DNA of 64,000 nucleotides from Roseivirga sp. E12 (GCF_017592825.1 NZ_JAGFMD010000001.1:1426001-1490000); one strand, 5' to 3'. Shown: positions 24,808-34,105, numbered from the stretch's first letter. Numbers and translations: made by a program. The notes: generated by a model from the letters alone, not told the origin.

Positions 24808-25803
24808 CTAGCCAGCCCCAAATTCACTTGTGATATATTCTGTCACTGAATCTTTCCAAAACGTCTGAGCCTCGGTTATTTTAATTGACTTATTAACGCC
24901 CGTTGCGTTTTTAGCCTCCCATAATTTACAGCATGCCGAAACAAAGTTGTCGAGCAAGTCGGTGAGAGGCCCTAGTATCTCAGAAACCTCATTATCAATC
25001 TTTGTTTTGGTCACTCCATAATCGGTCAGCTTGGTCATCACCTCGGCCAGTTCGGTGCCCAAGGCATCCGACTTCTCTTTCCACATGTTGAGCATGGTCT
25101 CACGGCCACAGCGGAAGCCGGTCTCATGTATTCTGCTGCTACTTTCTGTCTGTTTTTTACTAAACTCTCCATAGACTGTATTGAAAGCATCCAGGTGCGT
25201 GGTCACATCTTGATTGTATTTACCCAATGACTTACTGGCCGCATCCAGCGAGCTATGCAGCCCACCAATGTCTTCGATGATTTTCGATATATGAGTATTG
25301 GTTGTATCGGATGGATTACTCAATCCATTCAGCGCCTCTGTCACTTTAGGAAGCTCCTCAAAAAGAGTCTTGTGCAGGGGGGCATAGTGATCGGGGAATT
25401 TTACAACTGCTTCGGAAACATTGAAGCCATGAAGCCTAAACTCGTCTGCATAGCAATATAAAACAGGAAATCTCCATTCAACCCTTGTCCACTCCCAATA
25501 CATACAGCCTAAACCACTTGGGGCTGCGCAAAATTCGCAGATTTCAAAAATCTCCGTCAAGTTTCTGACACCGAAGACCGCATCAAGTATCTTTTGTTTA
25601 TCATTAACCGTCTTAGTTATTTTCTCAATTGCCTCCTTGGCCTTAACCGCGGGGTTATGACCAAAAGATACTGGCTGGGCTATTTGATAAGGGCATTTCT
25701 CTGCTTCCTGCTTCGTGGTTTGTGTGTAAGCAGATGTGCCTAACATTAATAGCATCAATACTAAGCAGCTCTTAATTTTATTTGATTTTTTCATATTCCG
25801 CAT
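24808..25803 (-). CDS. B1: exported cysteine-containing helical protein of the toxin-like locus
   Basis: This 331-aa protein has a signal peptide ending near TSAYTQ (start at 25803; a second ATG at 25794 is equally good). Family marks are C-x2-C-x7-C (CEFCAAPSGLGC), EWRFPV, FRCGRETM, SEILGPL and AQTFWK near the C-terminus. There is no lipobox Cys at the cleavage site, so it is probably soluble in the periplasm or secreted. It is first in the minus-strand locus and has its own, more diverged, copy of the shared upstream element. Role in the putative toxin complex is inferred from the repeated A/B arrangement only. Confidence 0.75.
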   Translation of the reverse strand: MRNMKKSNKIKSCLVLMLLMLGTSAYTQTTKQEAEKCPYQIAQPVSFGHNPAVKAKEAIEKITKTVNDKQKILDAVFGVRNLTEIFEICEFCAAPSGLGCMYWEWTRVEWRFPVLYCYADEFRLHGFNVSEAVVKFPDHYAPLHKTLFEELPKVTEALNGLSNPSDTTNTHISKIIEDIGGLHSSLDAASKSLGKYNQDVTTHLDAFNTVYGEFSKKQTESSSRIHETGFRCGRETMLNMWKEKSDALGTELAEVMTKLTDYGVTKTKIDNEVSEILGPLTDLLDNFVSACCKLWEAKNATGVNKSIKITEAQTFWKDSVTEYITSEFGAG

Positions 25804-25876
25804 GTTTTAAATCAGAGTTTTAAAGCAACCGGTGACAATGGTAAAGTATGGTTTCAGACATGGAAGTTAACCACAG

Positions 25877-26004
25877 TCAGCAACCTGCTGAGACTTTCAA
25901 AACTCGATAGATCAAAATTGGAGAATCATAAGGGAGGTGGGCAAGCGTTCAAATGGCCAAAGTAGGCAAATGCGTGTTTATATCAGATACCCAGTAAAAA
26001 CACT
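25877..26004 (-). promoter_or_regulatory. Conserved upstream element of B1 (copy 3 of 4, diverged)
   Basis: On the minus strand: box AGTGTTTTTACTGGGT (25989-26004), CATTTGAACGCTTGCC, CAATTTTGATCTATCGAGTTTTG, and the perfect palindrome TCAGCAGGTTGCTGA (25877-25891). Here the palindrome is about 74 nt from the ATG rather than about 37 as in A1/A2. This argues that the conserved block is a transcription signal rather than a fixed-distance translation leader. The rest of the 309-nt gap to purL holds no other gene. Confidence 0.65.
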
Positions 26005-26112
26005 TGGTTAATGATAAGAAAACCTCTTCTTCACGAGGAATATTCATGGTGTCAAACTCAAAGATTTTCTTAATTTTGCCAGCGGTATTAACACCCAAAA
26101 CCAATCGTTCTA

Positions 26113-29100
26113 ATGATCCAATTTTTCGATGCCGGGGCTGGCAAAATTTATGCTGTTGGCCTCTCTTCGCAACTCGCGTCACAAGACCTTCCAAAACTTG
26201 AATGGCTCTTCGGAAATGCCTCACTGATACAAGGCGAAACTCTGGAGGGCTTTTTTGTTGGTCCACGAAAAGAGATGATTACTCCTTGGAGTACCAATGC
26301 CGTGGAAATCACCCAAAACATGGGCGTTTCCGGTATCGAACGCATCGAAGAGTTTGAAAAGGTGGAAAGTGAAAACACGGCTTTCGACCCTATGCTTCAG
26401 GTCCTTTACAAAGGACTAGACCAAGAGCTTTTCACTATTGATATTGAACCTGAAGCCGTTCGCCATATTGAAGACATTGCGACTTACAACCAAGAAGAAG
26501 GACTTGCCCTTAGCCAAGAAGAAATTGACTATTTGAACGAGGTCAGTGACAAATTGGGTAGAAAACTTACCGATGGCGAAGTATTCGGCTTTTCGCAAGT
26601 CAATTCAGAGCACTGCCGTCACAAAATCTTCAATGGTGTGTTTATCATTGACGGGCAAGAAATGCCTAGCTCCCTTTTCAAAATGATCCGCAAGACTTCT
26701 GAGGAAAAACCAGAAGGATTGGTTTCAGCTTACAAAGACAATGTAGCTTTTACACAAGGACCTGTGGTAGAGCAATTCGCTCCTGCCACGCAAGACAAAG
26801 CGGATTGGTTTGAAACCTCCGACTTTGAATCAGTGATCTCGCTTAAAGCAGAAACACACAACTTCCCTACTACTGTAGAACCCTTCAATGGAGCAGCAAC
26901 TGGAGCTGGTGGAGAAATAAGAGATAGAATGGCAGGCGGAAAAGGTTCTATGCCTTTGGCAGGAACGGCTGTGTACATGACCTCCTACTCTCGCCTAGAA
27001 AATGGTCGTGATTGGGAAGCCAATATGCCAGAACGCAAGTGGCTCTACCAAACCCCGATGGATATCTTGATCAAAGCGTCCAATGGAGCGAGTGATTTCG
27101 GGAATAAATTCGGTCAACCATTGATTTCCGGATCGGTACTGACTTTTGAGCACGAAGAAGGTGGCAAGAGACATGGCTTTGATAAAGTGATTATGCTTGC
27201 CGGTGGCATTGGCTATGGTAAAAAAGAAGATGCTTTAAAGGCCACTCCTGATCAGGGTGACAAGATTGTAGTGATGGGTGGTGACAACTACCGCATCGGT
27301 ATGGGTGGTAGTGCAGTATCATCGGTAGATACAGGTGAGTTCTCAAGTGGCATCGAACTCAATGCCATTCAGCGTTCGAATCCTGAGATGCAGAAGCGTG
27401 TCTACAATGCGGTTCGTGCCATGTCAGAATCGGGTAAAAACCCAATCGTATCCATTCACGATCATGGTGCTGGAGGGCATTTGAACTGTCTTTCAGAGCT
27501 AGTAGAAGAAACCGGTGGAACGATCGATGTCAAAAAACTTCCGGTTGGAGATCCTACCCTTTCAGACAAAGAAATTATTGGTAATGAGTCTCAGGAACGT
27601 ATGGGGCTTGTGATCAAGGAAGAAGACATTGCCTATATGGAGAAGGTGGCGCAGCGCGAAAGAGCTCCTTTCTATGTAATCGGTGAAACTACTGGCGATA
27701 TGCACTTCAAGTTCGAGAACAAGGTTTCTAAAGAAAACCCGATCGACTGGAATCTAGGGCACATGTTTGGATCGTCTCCGAAAACCATTTTGGAAGACAA
27801 AACGATCGACCAGAACTTTAGTGAGGTTAGTTACGACATTAAAAAACTTCAAGAATACCTAAATGGAGTTCTTCAGCTGGAAGCTGTCGCCTGCAAAGAC
27901 TGGTTAACCAACAAAGTGGATCGCTGTGTTACGGGCCGTGTGGCTAAGCAACAGACGGCAGGCCCACTCCAATTGCCGCTCAATAATCTGGGTGCCATGG
28001 CACTAGACTACAGAGGTGAGAAAGGTATTGCTACTTCTATTGGACACGCACCAGTTTCAGCTCTTGTCGATCCGGTAGCAGGTTCTCAACTTTCCATTGC
28101 AGAAGCATTGACGAACATTGTATGGGCACCAATAGAAAATGGGCTTAGTGGCGTTTCACTCAGCGCGAATTGGATGTGGCCCGCTAAAAACGAAGGAGAG
28201 AACGCAAGACTCTACAAGGCAGTCGAAGCCGTTTCAGACTTTGCCTGTGACTTAGGAATCAACATACCAACAGGTAAAGATTCCATGTCGATGACACAGA
28301 AGTACAAGGACGGGGTAGTTTATGCGCCTGGTACGGTAATTATATCTGCTGGTGCGGAAGTCACCGACTTGAAAAAGATTGTTGAGCCCGTTTTACAACC
28401 AGACTTTGAGTCTACCCTCCTCTACGTAAACTTATCTGATGGTGAGTTTAAACTGGGTGGTAGCTCCTTTGCTCAAATCGTGGGTAAGGTGGGTACCTCT
28501 GCTCCGACTATTGATGATGCTGATCGCTTTGCCAATACCTTCAATATGGTACAAGCTATGATCAAAGAAGGCAAAATCATGGCTGGACATGACGTTTCTG
28601 CCGGTGGTTTAATCACTGCCATGCTCGAAATGACTTTCGCTCAAGTAGACCTTGGTATAGCAGCCAACTTGAAAGCCATTAAAGGCATTGACGATATTTC
28701 GACTTTCTTCTCAGAGCAACCTGCGCTATTGATTCAGGTAGCTAATGAAGACTTGGAAGACATAAAGACGTTATTCGATACCATCGAAGCTTCTTATTTG
28801 GAAGTGGGTAGCCCAATTGGGGAGCCTATCTTATCTATCCAGACGAATACACAGAGTTACTTGATGGACATTGCGAGCCTGAGAGATACTTGGTATAAGA
28901 CTTCTTATCTATTGGATCAGAAGCAGTCTGGTGAAGACTTGGCTAAGCAACGATTCGATAACTATAAGAAGCAACCACTTTCATTCACCTTTCCTGAAGG
29001 TTTTGAAGGACAGTACGCAGCATTAGGACTCGATCCTGATCGCAAAGGCAAGACAGGTATCAAAGCTGCCATCATCCGTGAAAAAGGAGTGAATGGAGAT

Positions 29101-29808
29101 AGAGAAATGGCCTACGCAATGCACCTGGCAGGCTTTGATGTAAAGGATGTCCACATGACAGACTTAATCTCCGGTGCGGAAGACCTTAGCGATGTCAACT
29201 TTATCGCCTTTGTTGGTGGATTCTCTAACTCAGATGTTTTAGGTTCTGCCAAAGGCTGGGCAGGTGCCTTCCTTTACAACGAAAAGGCTAAGCAAGCACT
29301 AGACAACTTCTATGCCCGTGAGGACACTATCTCTCTTGGTATTTGTAACGGATGTCAATTGATGGGAGAACTTGGATTGCTCTACCCTGAACATGAAGTG
29401 CATCCAAAGCTAGATCATAACATTGCCCATAAGTTTGAGTCGGGTTTTGTCAATGTGACTATCCCAGAAAATAACTCAGTGATGCTCAGCGGACTCGCTG
29501 GCTCACGACTTGGTATTTGGGTAGCGCACGGTGAAGGGCGTTTTAGACTTCCAGAAGCCGAAAACGAATATCACGTAATTGCTAAATACTCGCATGAAGC
29601 TTACCCAGCTTCTCCAAATGGTTCTGACTACCATGTAGCTGGGTTAGCCAGTAAAGACGGTAGACATTTGGCCATTATGCCACACTTTGAACGTTCCGTA
29701 TTCCCTTGGAACTGGGGGAACTATCCTGCTGACCAAAAAGCGGATGTACTTAGTCCGTGGATCAAAGCCTTTATGGCAGCTAAAGAATGGGTAGCTGAAA
29801 AGGCTTAG
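26113..29808 (+). CDS. purL: Phosphoribosylformylglycinamidine synthase, large single-chain form
   Basis: This 1231-aa enzyme of de novo purine synthesis converts FGAR, glutamine and ATP to FGAM. It has the full single-chain layout of the gamma/beta-proteobacterial and Bacteroidota type: N-terminal PurS-like part with [17 protein letters not shown], linker, two AIRS-like halves ([43 protein letters not shown]), and a C-terminal glutamine amidotransferase domain with nucleophile Cys1081 ([10 protein letters not shown]) and partners His1191/Glu1193 ([10 protein letters not shown]). Length is normal and nothing is missing. It has a candidate Bacteroidota -7 element TAATTTTG at 26071-26078 and a terminator behind it. 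It is divergent from the toxin-like locus and marks its core-genome border. Confidence 0.98.
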   Translation: MIQFFDAGAGKIYAVGLSSQLASQDLPKLEWLFGNASLIQGETLEGFFVGPRKEMITPWSTNAVEITQNMGVSGIERIEEFEKVESENTAFDPMLQVLYKGLDQELFTIDIEPEAVRHIEDIATYNQEEGLALSQEEIDYLNEVSDKLGRKLTDGEVFGFSQVNSEHCRHKIFNGVFIIDGQEMPSSLFKMIRKTSEEKPEGLVSAYKDNVAFTQGPVVEQFAPATQDKADWFETSDFESVISLKAETHNFPTTVEPFNGAATGAGGEIRDRMAGGKGSMPLAGTAVYMTSYSRLENGRDWEANMPERKWLYQTPMDILIKASNGASDFGNKFGQPLISGSVLTFEHEEGGKRHGFDKVIMLAGGIGYGKKEDALKATPDQGDKIVVMGGDNYRIGMGGSAVSSVDTGEFSSGIELNAIQRSNPEMQKRVYNAVRAMSESGKNPIVSIHDHGAGGHLNCLSELVEETGGTIDVKKLPVGDPTLSDKEIIGNESQERMGLVIKEEDIAYMEKVAQRERAPFYVIGETTGDMHFKFENKVSKENPIDWNLGHMFGSSPKTILEDKTIDQNFSEVSYDIKKLQEYLNGVLQLEAVACKDWLTNKVDRCVTGRVAKQQTAGPLQLPLNNLGAMALDYRGEKGIATSIGHAPVSALVDPVAGSQLSIAEALTNIVWAPIENGLSGVSLSANWMWPAKNEGENARLYKAVEAVSDFACDLGINIPTGKDSMSMTQKYKDGVVYAPGTVIISAGAEVTDLKKIVEPVLQPDFESTLLYVNLSDGEFKLGGSSFAQIVGKVGTSAPTIDDADRFANTFNMVQAMIKEGKIMAGHDVSAGGLITAMLEMTFAQVDLGIAANLKAIKGIDDISTFFSEQPALLIQVANEDLEDIKTLFDTIEASYLEVGSPIGEPILSIQTNTQSYLMDIASLRDTWYKTSYLLDQKQSGEDLAKQRFDNYKKQPLSFTFPEGFEGQYAALGLDPDRKGKTGIKAAIIREKGVNGDREMAYAMHLAGFDVKDVHMTDLISGAEDLSDVNFIAFVGGFSNSDVLGSAKGWAGAFLYNEKAKQALDNFYAREDTISLGICNGCQLMGELGLLYPEHEVHPKLDHNIAHKFESGFVNVTIPENNSVMLSGLAGSRLGIWVAHGEGRFRLPEAENEYHVIAKYSHEAYPASPNGSDYHVAGLASKDGRHLAIMPHFERSVFPWNWGNYPADQKADVLSPWIKAFMAAKEWVAEKA

Positions 29809-29844
29809 TTGTTAGACACAAGGTTTTAGATAGTAGACAACAGA

Positions 29845-29874
29845 AAGGAAGCTCAGTATTGGGCTTCCTTTTTT
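29845..29874 (+). terminator. Intrinsic terminator after purL
   Basis: AAGGAAGC (29845-29852) pairs with GCTTCCTT (29863-29870) and runs into TTTTTT (29869-29874). It lies 37 nt after the purL stop. Confidence 0.85.
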
Positions 29875-29996
29875 CGTAAATTATGGCACGCACAAGGGAT
29901 GGGAGAAATACTTATATATTTTACCCACGTTCTAACATTGCCTACTCAATTGCCCTTATTGCTTTGAAGAGATTAAGCGAATAACTTAATGTAATT

Positions 29997-30341
29997 ATGC
30001 CCGCTGTCTACCGTGTTTATGTAATCGAATTATCAAAAAAAGTATTCAGTGAGAATACTCGATTCAGAGAAGCCAATCCTCAATTCAATGGTGTTTTGGA
30101 ATGCCTCTATGTAGGCATGACCAGTAAGACTCCCCAGGAAAGGTTTAAACAGCATAAAACTGGACATAGAAGTAAAAAAGGGTACAAAATTTCTTCCAAC
30201 ATTGTAGAAAAATATGGTTTATACCTACGCCCTAGCCTCTACAACCACCTTAATCCTATGACCCGAACTGAAGCATTAAAGACGGAAGAGCAACTGGCTT
30301 TAGCACTTAGACGAAAACGTTACGCAGTGTGGTTTAATTAA
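29997..30341 (+). CDS. GIY-YIG-like nuclease domain protein
   Basis: This 114-aa protein has VYVIELSK near the N-terminus and CLYVGMTSKTPQERFKQHKTG at about 37-57. Together these match the GIY...YIG core with the conserved Arg (RF) and His of the family. A Glu-containing stretch (ALKTEEQLALALRRKRYAVW) closes the domain. GIY-YIG domains cut DNA in repair, restriction and homing contexts. This one is free-standing with no partner visible. It is preceded by about 190 nt and followed by about 180 nt without genes. Confidence 0.7.
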   Translation: MPAVYRVYVIELSKKVFSENTRFREANPQFNGVLECLYVGMTSKTPQERFKQHKTGHRSKKGYKISSNIVEKYGLYLRPSLYNHLNPMTRTEALKTEEQLALALRRKRYAVWFN

Positions 30342-30521
30342 GCCTAACTAGAATCAGGTCAGACATTTAAGCACAGTAAGTTCATTGCCGTTCTAAGAGA
30401 TGGGAAAAATACAATCCCCACTAGATAATCTAGAGCTGAAAGTTTAGCTTTAATGAGTGTTATACAACGTTGGCTACACTTGAAGAGCCACAGATAGCAA
30501 CAAAACAAACCGACTGATAAA

Positions 30522-30980
30522 ATGACAACAAAAAACAAATTGGATAAAATGTTTGGGCCAGTCGGGACTTCGGCAGGAATCTTTACGTTTATTGCTGGAT
30601 TGATTATGACCTACTTTGCCTTGACTGGGATGATTTTGGTTTTGATAGGCGCTTTCATCGGATTTTCTTCAACAAGCACGGTGATAGATTTTGATAAAAA
30701 AAGACTAAAGTTTACGAACAATTTTTTCGGGATTATTCCGAGCGGACAATGGATTTCTATTCAGGCAGACATGAAAATTGGCATTCAAAAATCAAATACC
30801 GTTTGGCGGGCTTACAGTTTGAGTAATCGGACGCTTGATATAGCTAATAATGATTATAGACTGATACTGTATGATGCCAATGGTAATGAGATTATGCCAA
30901 TGCAAAAATCATCTCATTTGGATGCTGCAAAATTGGATTTGGATAAGTTTAGCAAGCAGTTGGGTATAGGAGTAATTTGA
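30522..30980 (+). CDS. Small two-TM membrane protein, unknown function
   Basis: This 152-aa protein has two closely spaced TM helices (about 17-35 and 37-52). A soluble beta-rich domain follows (VIDFDKKRLKF, FFGIIPSGQWISI, YRLILYDANGNEIMPM), shaped like the PH-like domains of bacterial membrane proteins. Function unknown. Adjacent genes run the same way, with the VOC gene 45 nt downstream. Confidence 0.65.
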   Translation: MTTKNKLDKMFGPVGTSAGIFTFIAGLIMTYFALTGMILVLIGAFIGFSSTSTVIDFDKKRLKFTNNFFGIIPSGQWISIQADMKIGIQKSNTVWRAYSLSNRTLDIANNDYRLILYDANGNEIMPMQKSSHLDAAKLDLDKFSKQLGIGVI

Positions 30981-31025
30981 TTATTCTCGGGTAGTATAAG
31001 GAGCAGAAAAGTTAAATAACACTTT

Positions 31026-31451
31026 ATGATAACAGTGAACCCATACATCTACTTTGACGGGAATTGTGAAGAAGCATTTACTTTTTACGAATCAGTTTTT
31101 CGTAAAGGCATCAGCCATATTAGTAAATACAAAGACGTACCGAAATCAGATAGGAATATTTTCCAAGAGTCTGACGAGAAAATCATGCATGTCACCCTAC
31201 CTCTGAGTAAAGAGACCATGTTAAATGGCTCAGATAACTCATTGGTATATGAGCAAGTCGCAAAGCATAAAACCTTTACGCTTATCATTCATGCTGACAG
31301 TAAAGAAGAGGTTGACAGATTATTTAGTGAGCTTTCGCAAAATGGACAAACAATAGTACCAGTAGGTTTGACATTCTGGGGTGCTTACTATGGTCAATGC
31401 ATTGATAAATTTGGCATAAGTTGGAAAATAACTTTAGCCTCAGAAAACTAG
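31026..31451 (+). CDS. VOC family protein (PhnB-like)
   Basis: This 141-aa protein opens ITVNPYIYFDGNCEEAFTFYESVF, the hallmark of the PhnB/3-demethylubiquinone-9 methyltransferase-like branch of vicinal oxygen chelate proteins. It ends GAYYGQCIDKFGISWKI. These proteins bind a metal or small ligand between paired beta-alpha-beta-beta-beta units; most members of this branch have no proven reaction. It precedes mmuM by 11 nt and may be co-transcribed. Confidence 0.88.
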   Translation: MITVNPYIYFDGNCEEAFTFYESVFRKGISHISKYKDVPKSDRNIFQESDEKIMHVTLPLSKETMLNGSDNSLVYEQVAKHKTFTLIIHADSKEEVDRLFSELSQNGQTIVPVGLTFWGAYYGQCIDKFGISWKITLASEN

Positions 31452-31462
31452 CAGTCCATTGC

Positions 31463-32395
31463 ATGAGATTCGATAAATTCTTTGAAGCTCCTTACCCACT
31501 CATTCTAGATGGAGGTTTATCTAATGTACTCGAGTCCTTCGGTTGTGATTTAAATCATCGGCTATGGACTGCTCAATTACTAGCCAACAGTCCTGAAACT
31601 ATCATTGAAGCTCACCTTGAATACCTAAAGGCTGGGGCACAATGCATCATTACCTCCAGCTACCAGGCAAGTATTCCAGGACTTATGGACATGGGTTATA
31701 GTAGGGACATGGCCGTAAAGCTTATTTTGAAATCAGTTTTGTTAGCTGAAGCAGCTGTAGATGATGTTATGGACTCAGGGATAGTTAATGTCAAACCACT
31801 CATTGCGGCCAGTATTGGGCCTTATGGTGCCTATTTGGCAGATGGCTCTGAATACCACGGCAACTATGGTGTTTCTGACAAAGTATTAAGAGATTTTCAC
31901 GAGGAGAGAATAGGCATATTGAATAGCTCAAATGCAGACATTCTAGCCTGCGAAACTATTCCGAGTATTCAAGAGGCTCGGATACTTTCAGACATCCTAT
32001 ACCAAGTAGACAAACCTGCTTGGGTTTCTTTCTCCTGCAAAGATGGGCAGCATGTAAATGACGGATCAAAAATAGAGGACTGCGTCTCAATCTTCAGAGA
32101 CCACCCAACGGTTTTTGCGGTCGGTCTTAACTGCACAAGCCCCCTTTATATTTCTGGATTAATACAGCGTATAAAGGCAAGTTCGGGTGACAAAAGAATA
32201 ATCGTCTACCCTAATTCCGGAGAAGCATATAATGCCGAGAGTAAAACCTGGAGAGGCCTATCAGAGCCAGGGCATTTTGTTGAGATGTCAAAGGAATGGG
32301 TGAAACTTGGTGCGGATATCATTGGAGGATGCTGCAGAATAGGCCCTGGGCACATAAAAAGTATAAGTAGCAATTTCTCAAAAGGTAAAAGCTAG
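31463..32395 (+). CDS. mmuM: Homocysteine S-methyltransferase
   Basis: The protein is 310 aa from MRFDKFFEAPYPLILDGG; an upstream in-frame start at 31421 would overlap the VOC gene and add non-homologous residues. It transfers a methyl group from S-methylmethionine (or SAM) to homocysteine, giving methionine. The TIM-barrel zinc ligands are visible: Cys224 (VGLNCTSP) and Cys290/Cys291 (IIGGCCRIGP). Also present are LANSPETIIEAHLEYLKAGAQ and ETIPSIQEA. Length fits the family, and it is followed by a terminator. Confidence 0.93.
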   Translation: MRFDKFFEAPYPLILDGGLSNVLESFGCDLNHRLWTAQLLANSPETIIEAHLEYLKAGAQCIITSSYQASIPGLMDMGYSRDMAVKLILKSVLLAEAAVDDVMDSGIVNVKPLIAASIGPYGAYLADGSEYHGNYGVSDKVLRDFHEERIGILNSSNADILACETIPSIQEARILSDILYQVDKPAWVSFSCKDGQHVNDGSKIEDCVSIFRDHPTVFAVGLNCTSPLYISGLIQRIKASSGDKRIIVYPNSGEAYNAESKTWRGLSEPGHFVEMSKEWVKLGADIIGGCCRIGPGHIKSISSNFSKGKS

Positions 32396-32429
32396 GTAGA
32401 ATTGTCCTCCAATGAAGTAGAATCTTGCC

Positions 32430-32476
32430 ACTCACTAAAGCCTTCGAATGGAGGCCTTGTAGTGAGTTTTTATTTT
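32430..32476 (+). terminator. Intrinsic terminator after mmuM
   Basis: ACTCACTA (32430-32437) pairs with TAGTGAGT (32460-32467), with an inner AAGCC/GGCCTT pairing. A T-rich tract TTTTATTTTTT follows. Confidence 0.8.
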
Positions 32477-32513
32477 TTATTAACTTGATTACTATCAATA
32501 ACCGAGTTAAGTC

Positions 32514-32873
32514 ATGAAAACAACCCCTGAACATAATGAGCGCGTAAGAACAATGATTTTCTCTTCATTTTACCCTCATTACGTTAATCGAATTGAAAAA
32601 AACGGCAGAACTGAAGAAGAACTGCGTCAAGTGCTAGAGTGGCTAACAGGTTTTGACTCGAATAAACTACAGCAGCTCATTGATGACAGGGTCACAGTTG
32701 AAGAATTCTTTCAAGAAGCAAACATACACCCCAACGCTCACCTGATTAAAGGGGTAATCTGTGGCTATAGAATTGAAGAGATTGACAATTCACTTACACG
32801 TCAGGCTAGGTATATGGATAAGCTCGTAGATGAATTGGCAAAGGGTAGGAAGATGGAAAAGATCATGCGGTAA
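32514..32873 (+). CDS. DUF2200 family protein
   Basis: This 119-aa, small, charged, helical protein has no signal peptide. The sequence FSSFYPHYVNRIEKNGRTEEEL, LEWLTGF and NAHLIKGVICGYRIEEIDN matches the DUF2200 family as I know it. DUF2200 proteins are widespread and of unknown function; the internal pattern VEEFF...NPNA/HPNAHLI is typical. The gene stands alone behind the mmuM terminator. Confidence 0.85.
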   Translation: MKTTPEHNERVRTMIFSSFYPHYVNRIEKNGRTEEELRQVLEWLTGFDSNKLQQLIDDRVTVEEFFQEANIHPNAHLIKGVICGYRIEEIDNSLTRQARYMDKLVDELAKGRKMEKIMR

Positions 32874-33202
32874 GATTAAAACACCTTGTTAACCACCAGT
32901 CGGCTGCCGAGATTTTTTCCTCTATGAATTAACAGATTGTAAAAAATCCAGCTGAAAACTTGGCATTTGAGATTTATGAGATCCAAAAAAGCTCTAGTAG
33001 AAAACAGTTTTTCTCTGACTTGCACACCATCATTCTAGAAATATAGACGGCAAACCTTATCATGAGTTAATACAAGAACGATTTTATCGGCAAGTCAGCA
33101 AAGTAAACTTGCAGTGGCCATGTTGAAAACGATAGGTTAGTTCTGCATATAGTAAATACCATTTGGACTGCTGGAGGTGGAATTACCGGTAACCTGAAGT
33201 AA
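32874..33202. other. About 330 nt without a supportable gene
   Basis: There is no convincing reading frame, RNA fold or repeat between the DUF2200 stop and the HxlR terminator. The stretch may be a decayed gene remnant, but I could not match it to anything. Confidence 0.4.
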
Positions 33203-33235
33203 AAGGCATTACTTTACATTGTATTCAAATGCCTT
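33203..33235 (-). terminator. Inverted repeat after the HxlR gene
   Basis: AAGGCATT (33203-33210) pairs perfectly with AATGCCTT (33228-33235), 17 nt beyond the stop of the minus-strand regulator. A short TTTT follows. Confidence 0.6.
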
Positions 33236-33251
33236 GTTTATCATTGATACG

Positions 33252-33644
33252 TTAACACTTGTCCCACATTTTCCCTTCTACATTAAGCACCTTTTTTCGA
33301 TGCTCTACTCCCCAACGGTATAGTTCAGTCATTACAGATTTAGACGTCCTGCCATACTCGGTAATACTATATGTTACACTCACTGGACGTGCATCTCCTA
33401 CCTTTCTGCTAATCATTAAATTCTCTTCCAGAAACTTTAGTTCTTTCGATAGCATTTTTGGTGTTATACCTTCTATTATATTCTCCAATTCCTTAAACCG
33501 ACAAGTCTCGTAAAAGGTCAGTGCGGTAATAATTGGTATCTTCCATTTACCACTGAAAACCTCAATCGCATCCCTAATTGGAATCATGTAGTTACCATAG
33601 TGCTCCTTCATAGGCACTTTTGTATTCTCCTCATTGCCTGTCAT
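33252..33644 (-). CDS. HxlR family transcriptional regulator
   Basis: This 130-aa winged-helix regulator carries the family core: AIEVFSGKWKIPIITAL, RFKELENIIEGITPKMLSKELKFLEENLMISR, then VSVTYSITEYGRTS. HxlR proteins respond to aldehydes, oxidants or electrophiles. It is divergent from the DoxX-like gene at 33740, with an AT-rich palindrome in the 83-nt spacer. This is a common HxlR/DoxX arrangement in which the regulator controls both genes. Confidence 0.93.
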   Translation of the reverse strand: MTGNEENTKVPMKEHYGNYMIPIRDAIEVFSGKWKIPIITALTFYETCRFKELENIIEGITPKMLSKELKFLEENLMISRKVGDARPVSVTYSITEYGRTSKSVMTELYRWGVEHRKKVLNVEGKMWDKC

Positions 33645-33664
33645 TGCTATACTTTTGGATAGTG

Positions 33665-33679
33665 CTATATTTTATATAG
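33665..33679 (+). promoter_or_regulatory. Palindrome in the HxlR/DoxX spacer, candidate operator
   Basis: CTATAT-TTT-ATATAG is a perfect 6-3-6 palindrome midway between the divergent starts. A related CTATACTTTTGGATAG lies just to its left. It is a plausible HxlR binding site that also overlaps a TATA-like promoter region. Confidence 0.5.
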
Positions 33680-33727
33680 TCGCTTTGCAAAAGAAAGCAT
33701 TCAAACTACTTTCGCCAACAGAAACAA

Positions 33728-34105
33728 ATGATATCTGAAATGAAAAAGAGAGATTTAATAATCCAGAGATTGGTCACCGCAATATTCAGTTTAATGATTC
33801 TTGCTGGCGCCATCACATATTTCGTCCAATATGAGATGGTAAGCGAAATGTTTACAAGCCTAGGTGTCCCGACAGGAGTAATCTACCCTTTGGCCATTGT
33901 TAAAATATTGGGAATAGCAGCAATATGGCTGGTTAAAAACCCAATGATAAAAAAATTAGCCTACTTAGGTTTTGCTCTTGATTTGGTAATGGCAATAATT
34001 GCCCATTTGAATGCTGGTGATGGCGGAGCATTTGGTCCAGCCATTCCATTGCTCTTGCTGATCGTATCATATGTTTTCTATAGAAAGACAATAAGTCTTG
34101 AATAA
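33728..34105 (+). CDS. DoxX-like membrane protein
   Basis: This protein is 125 aa (start 33728; an equally good ATG is at 33740, MKKRDLIIQR). It has four TM helices in the DoxX/DUF6463-like pattern, with VFSLM..AG, a central LGVPTGVIYPLAIVKILGIAAIW and a late AFGPAIPLLLLIVSYVFY. DoxX-like proteins are linked to quinone or thiosulfate metabolism or to redox-stress responses; the exact role is unknown. Divergent from and probably controlled by the adjacent HxlR regulator. Confidence 0.82.
   Translation: MISEMKKRDLIIQRLVTAIFSLMILAGAITYFVQYEMVSEMFTSLGVPTGVIYPLAIVKILGIAAIWLVKNPMIKKLAYLGFALDLVMAIIAHLNAGDGGAFGPAIPLLLLIVSYVFYRKTISLE

Noticed and set aside
30440-30480. GTTATACAACGTTGG-type stretch reminiscent of an integron attC or cassette junction
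   Set aside because: The core does not satisfy the attC consensus (GTTRRRY), there is no paired inverse site at a suitable distance, and no integrase is present.
32874-33202. Possible pseudogene before the HxlR gene
   Set aside because: No stretch long enough to assign; stop codons in all frames and no recognisable motif.
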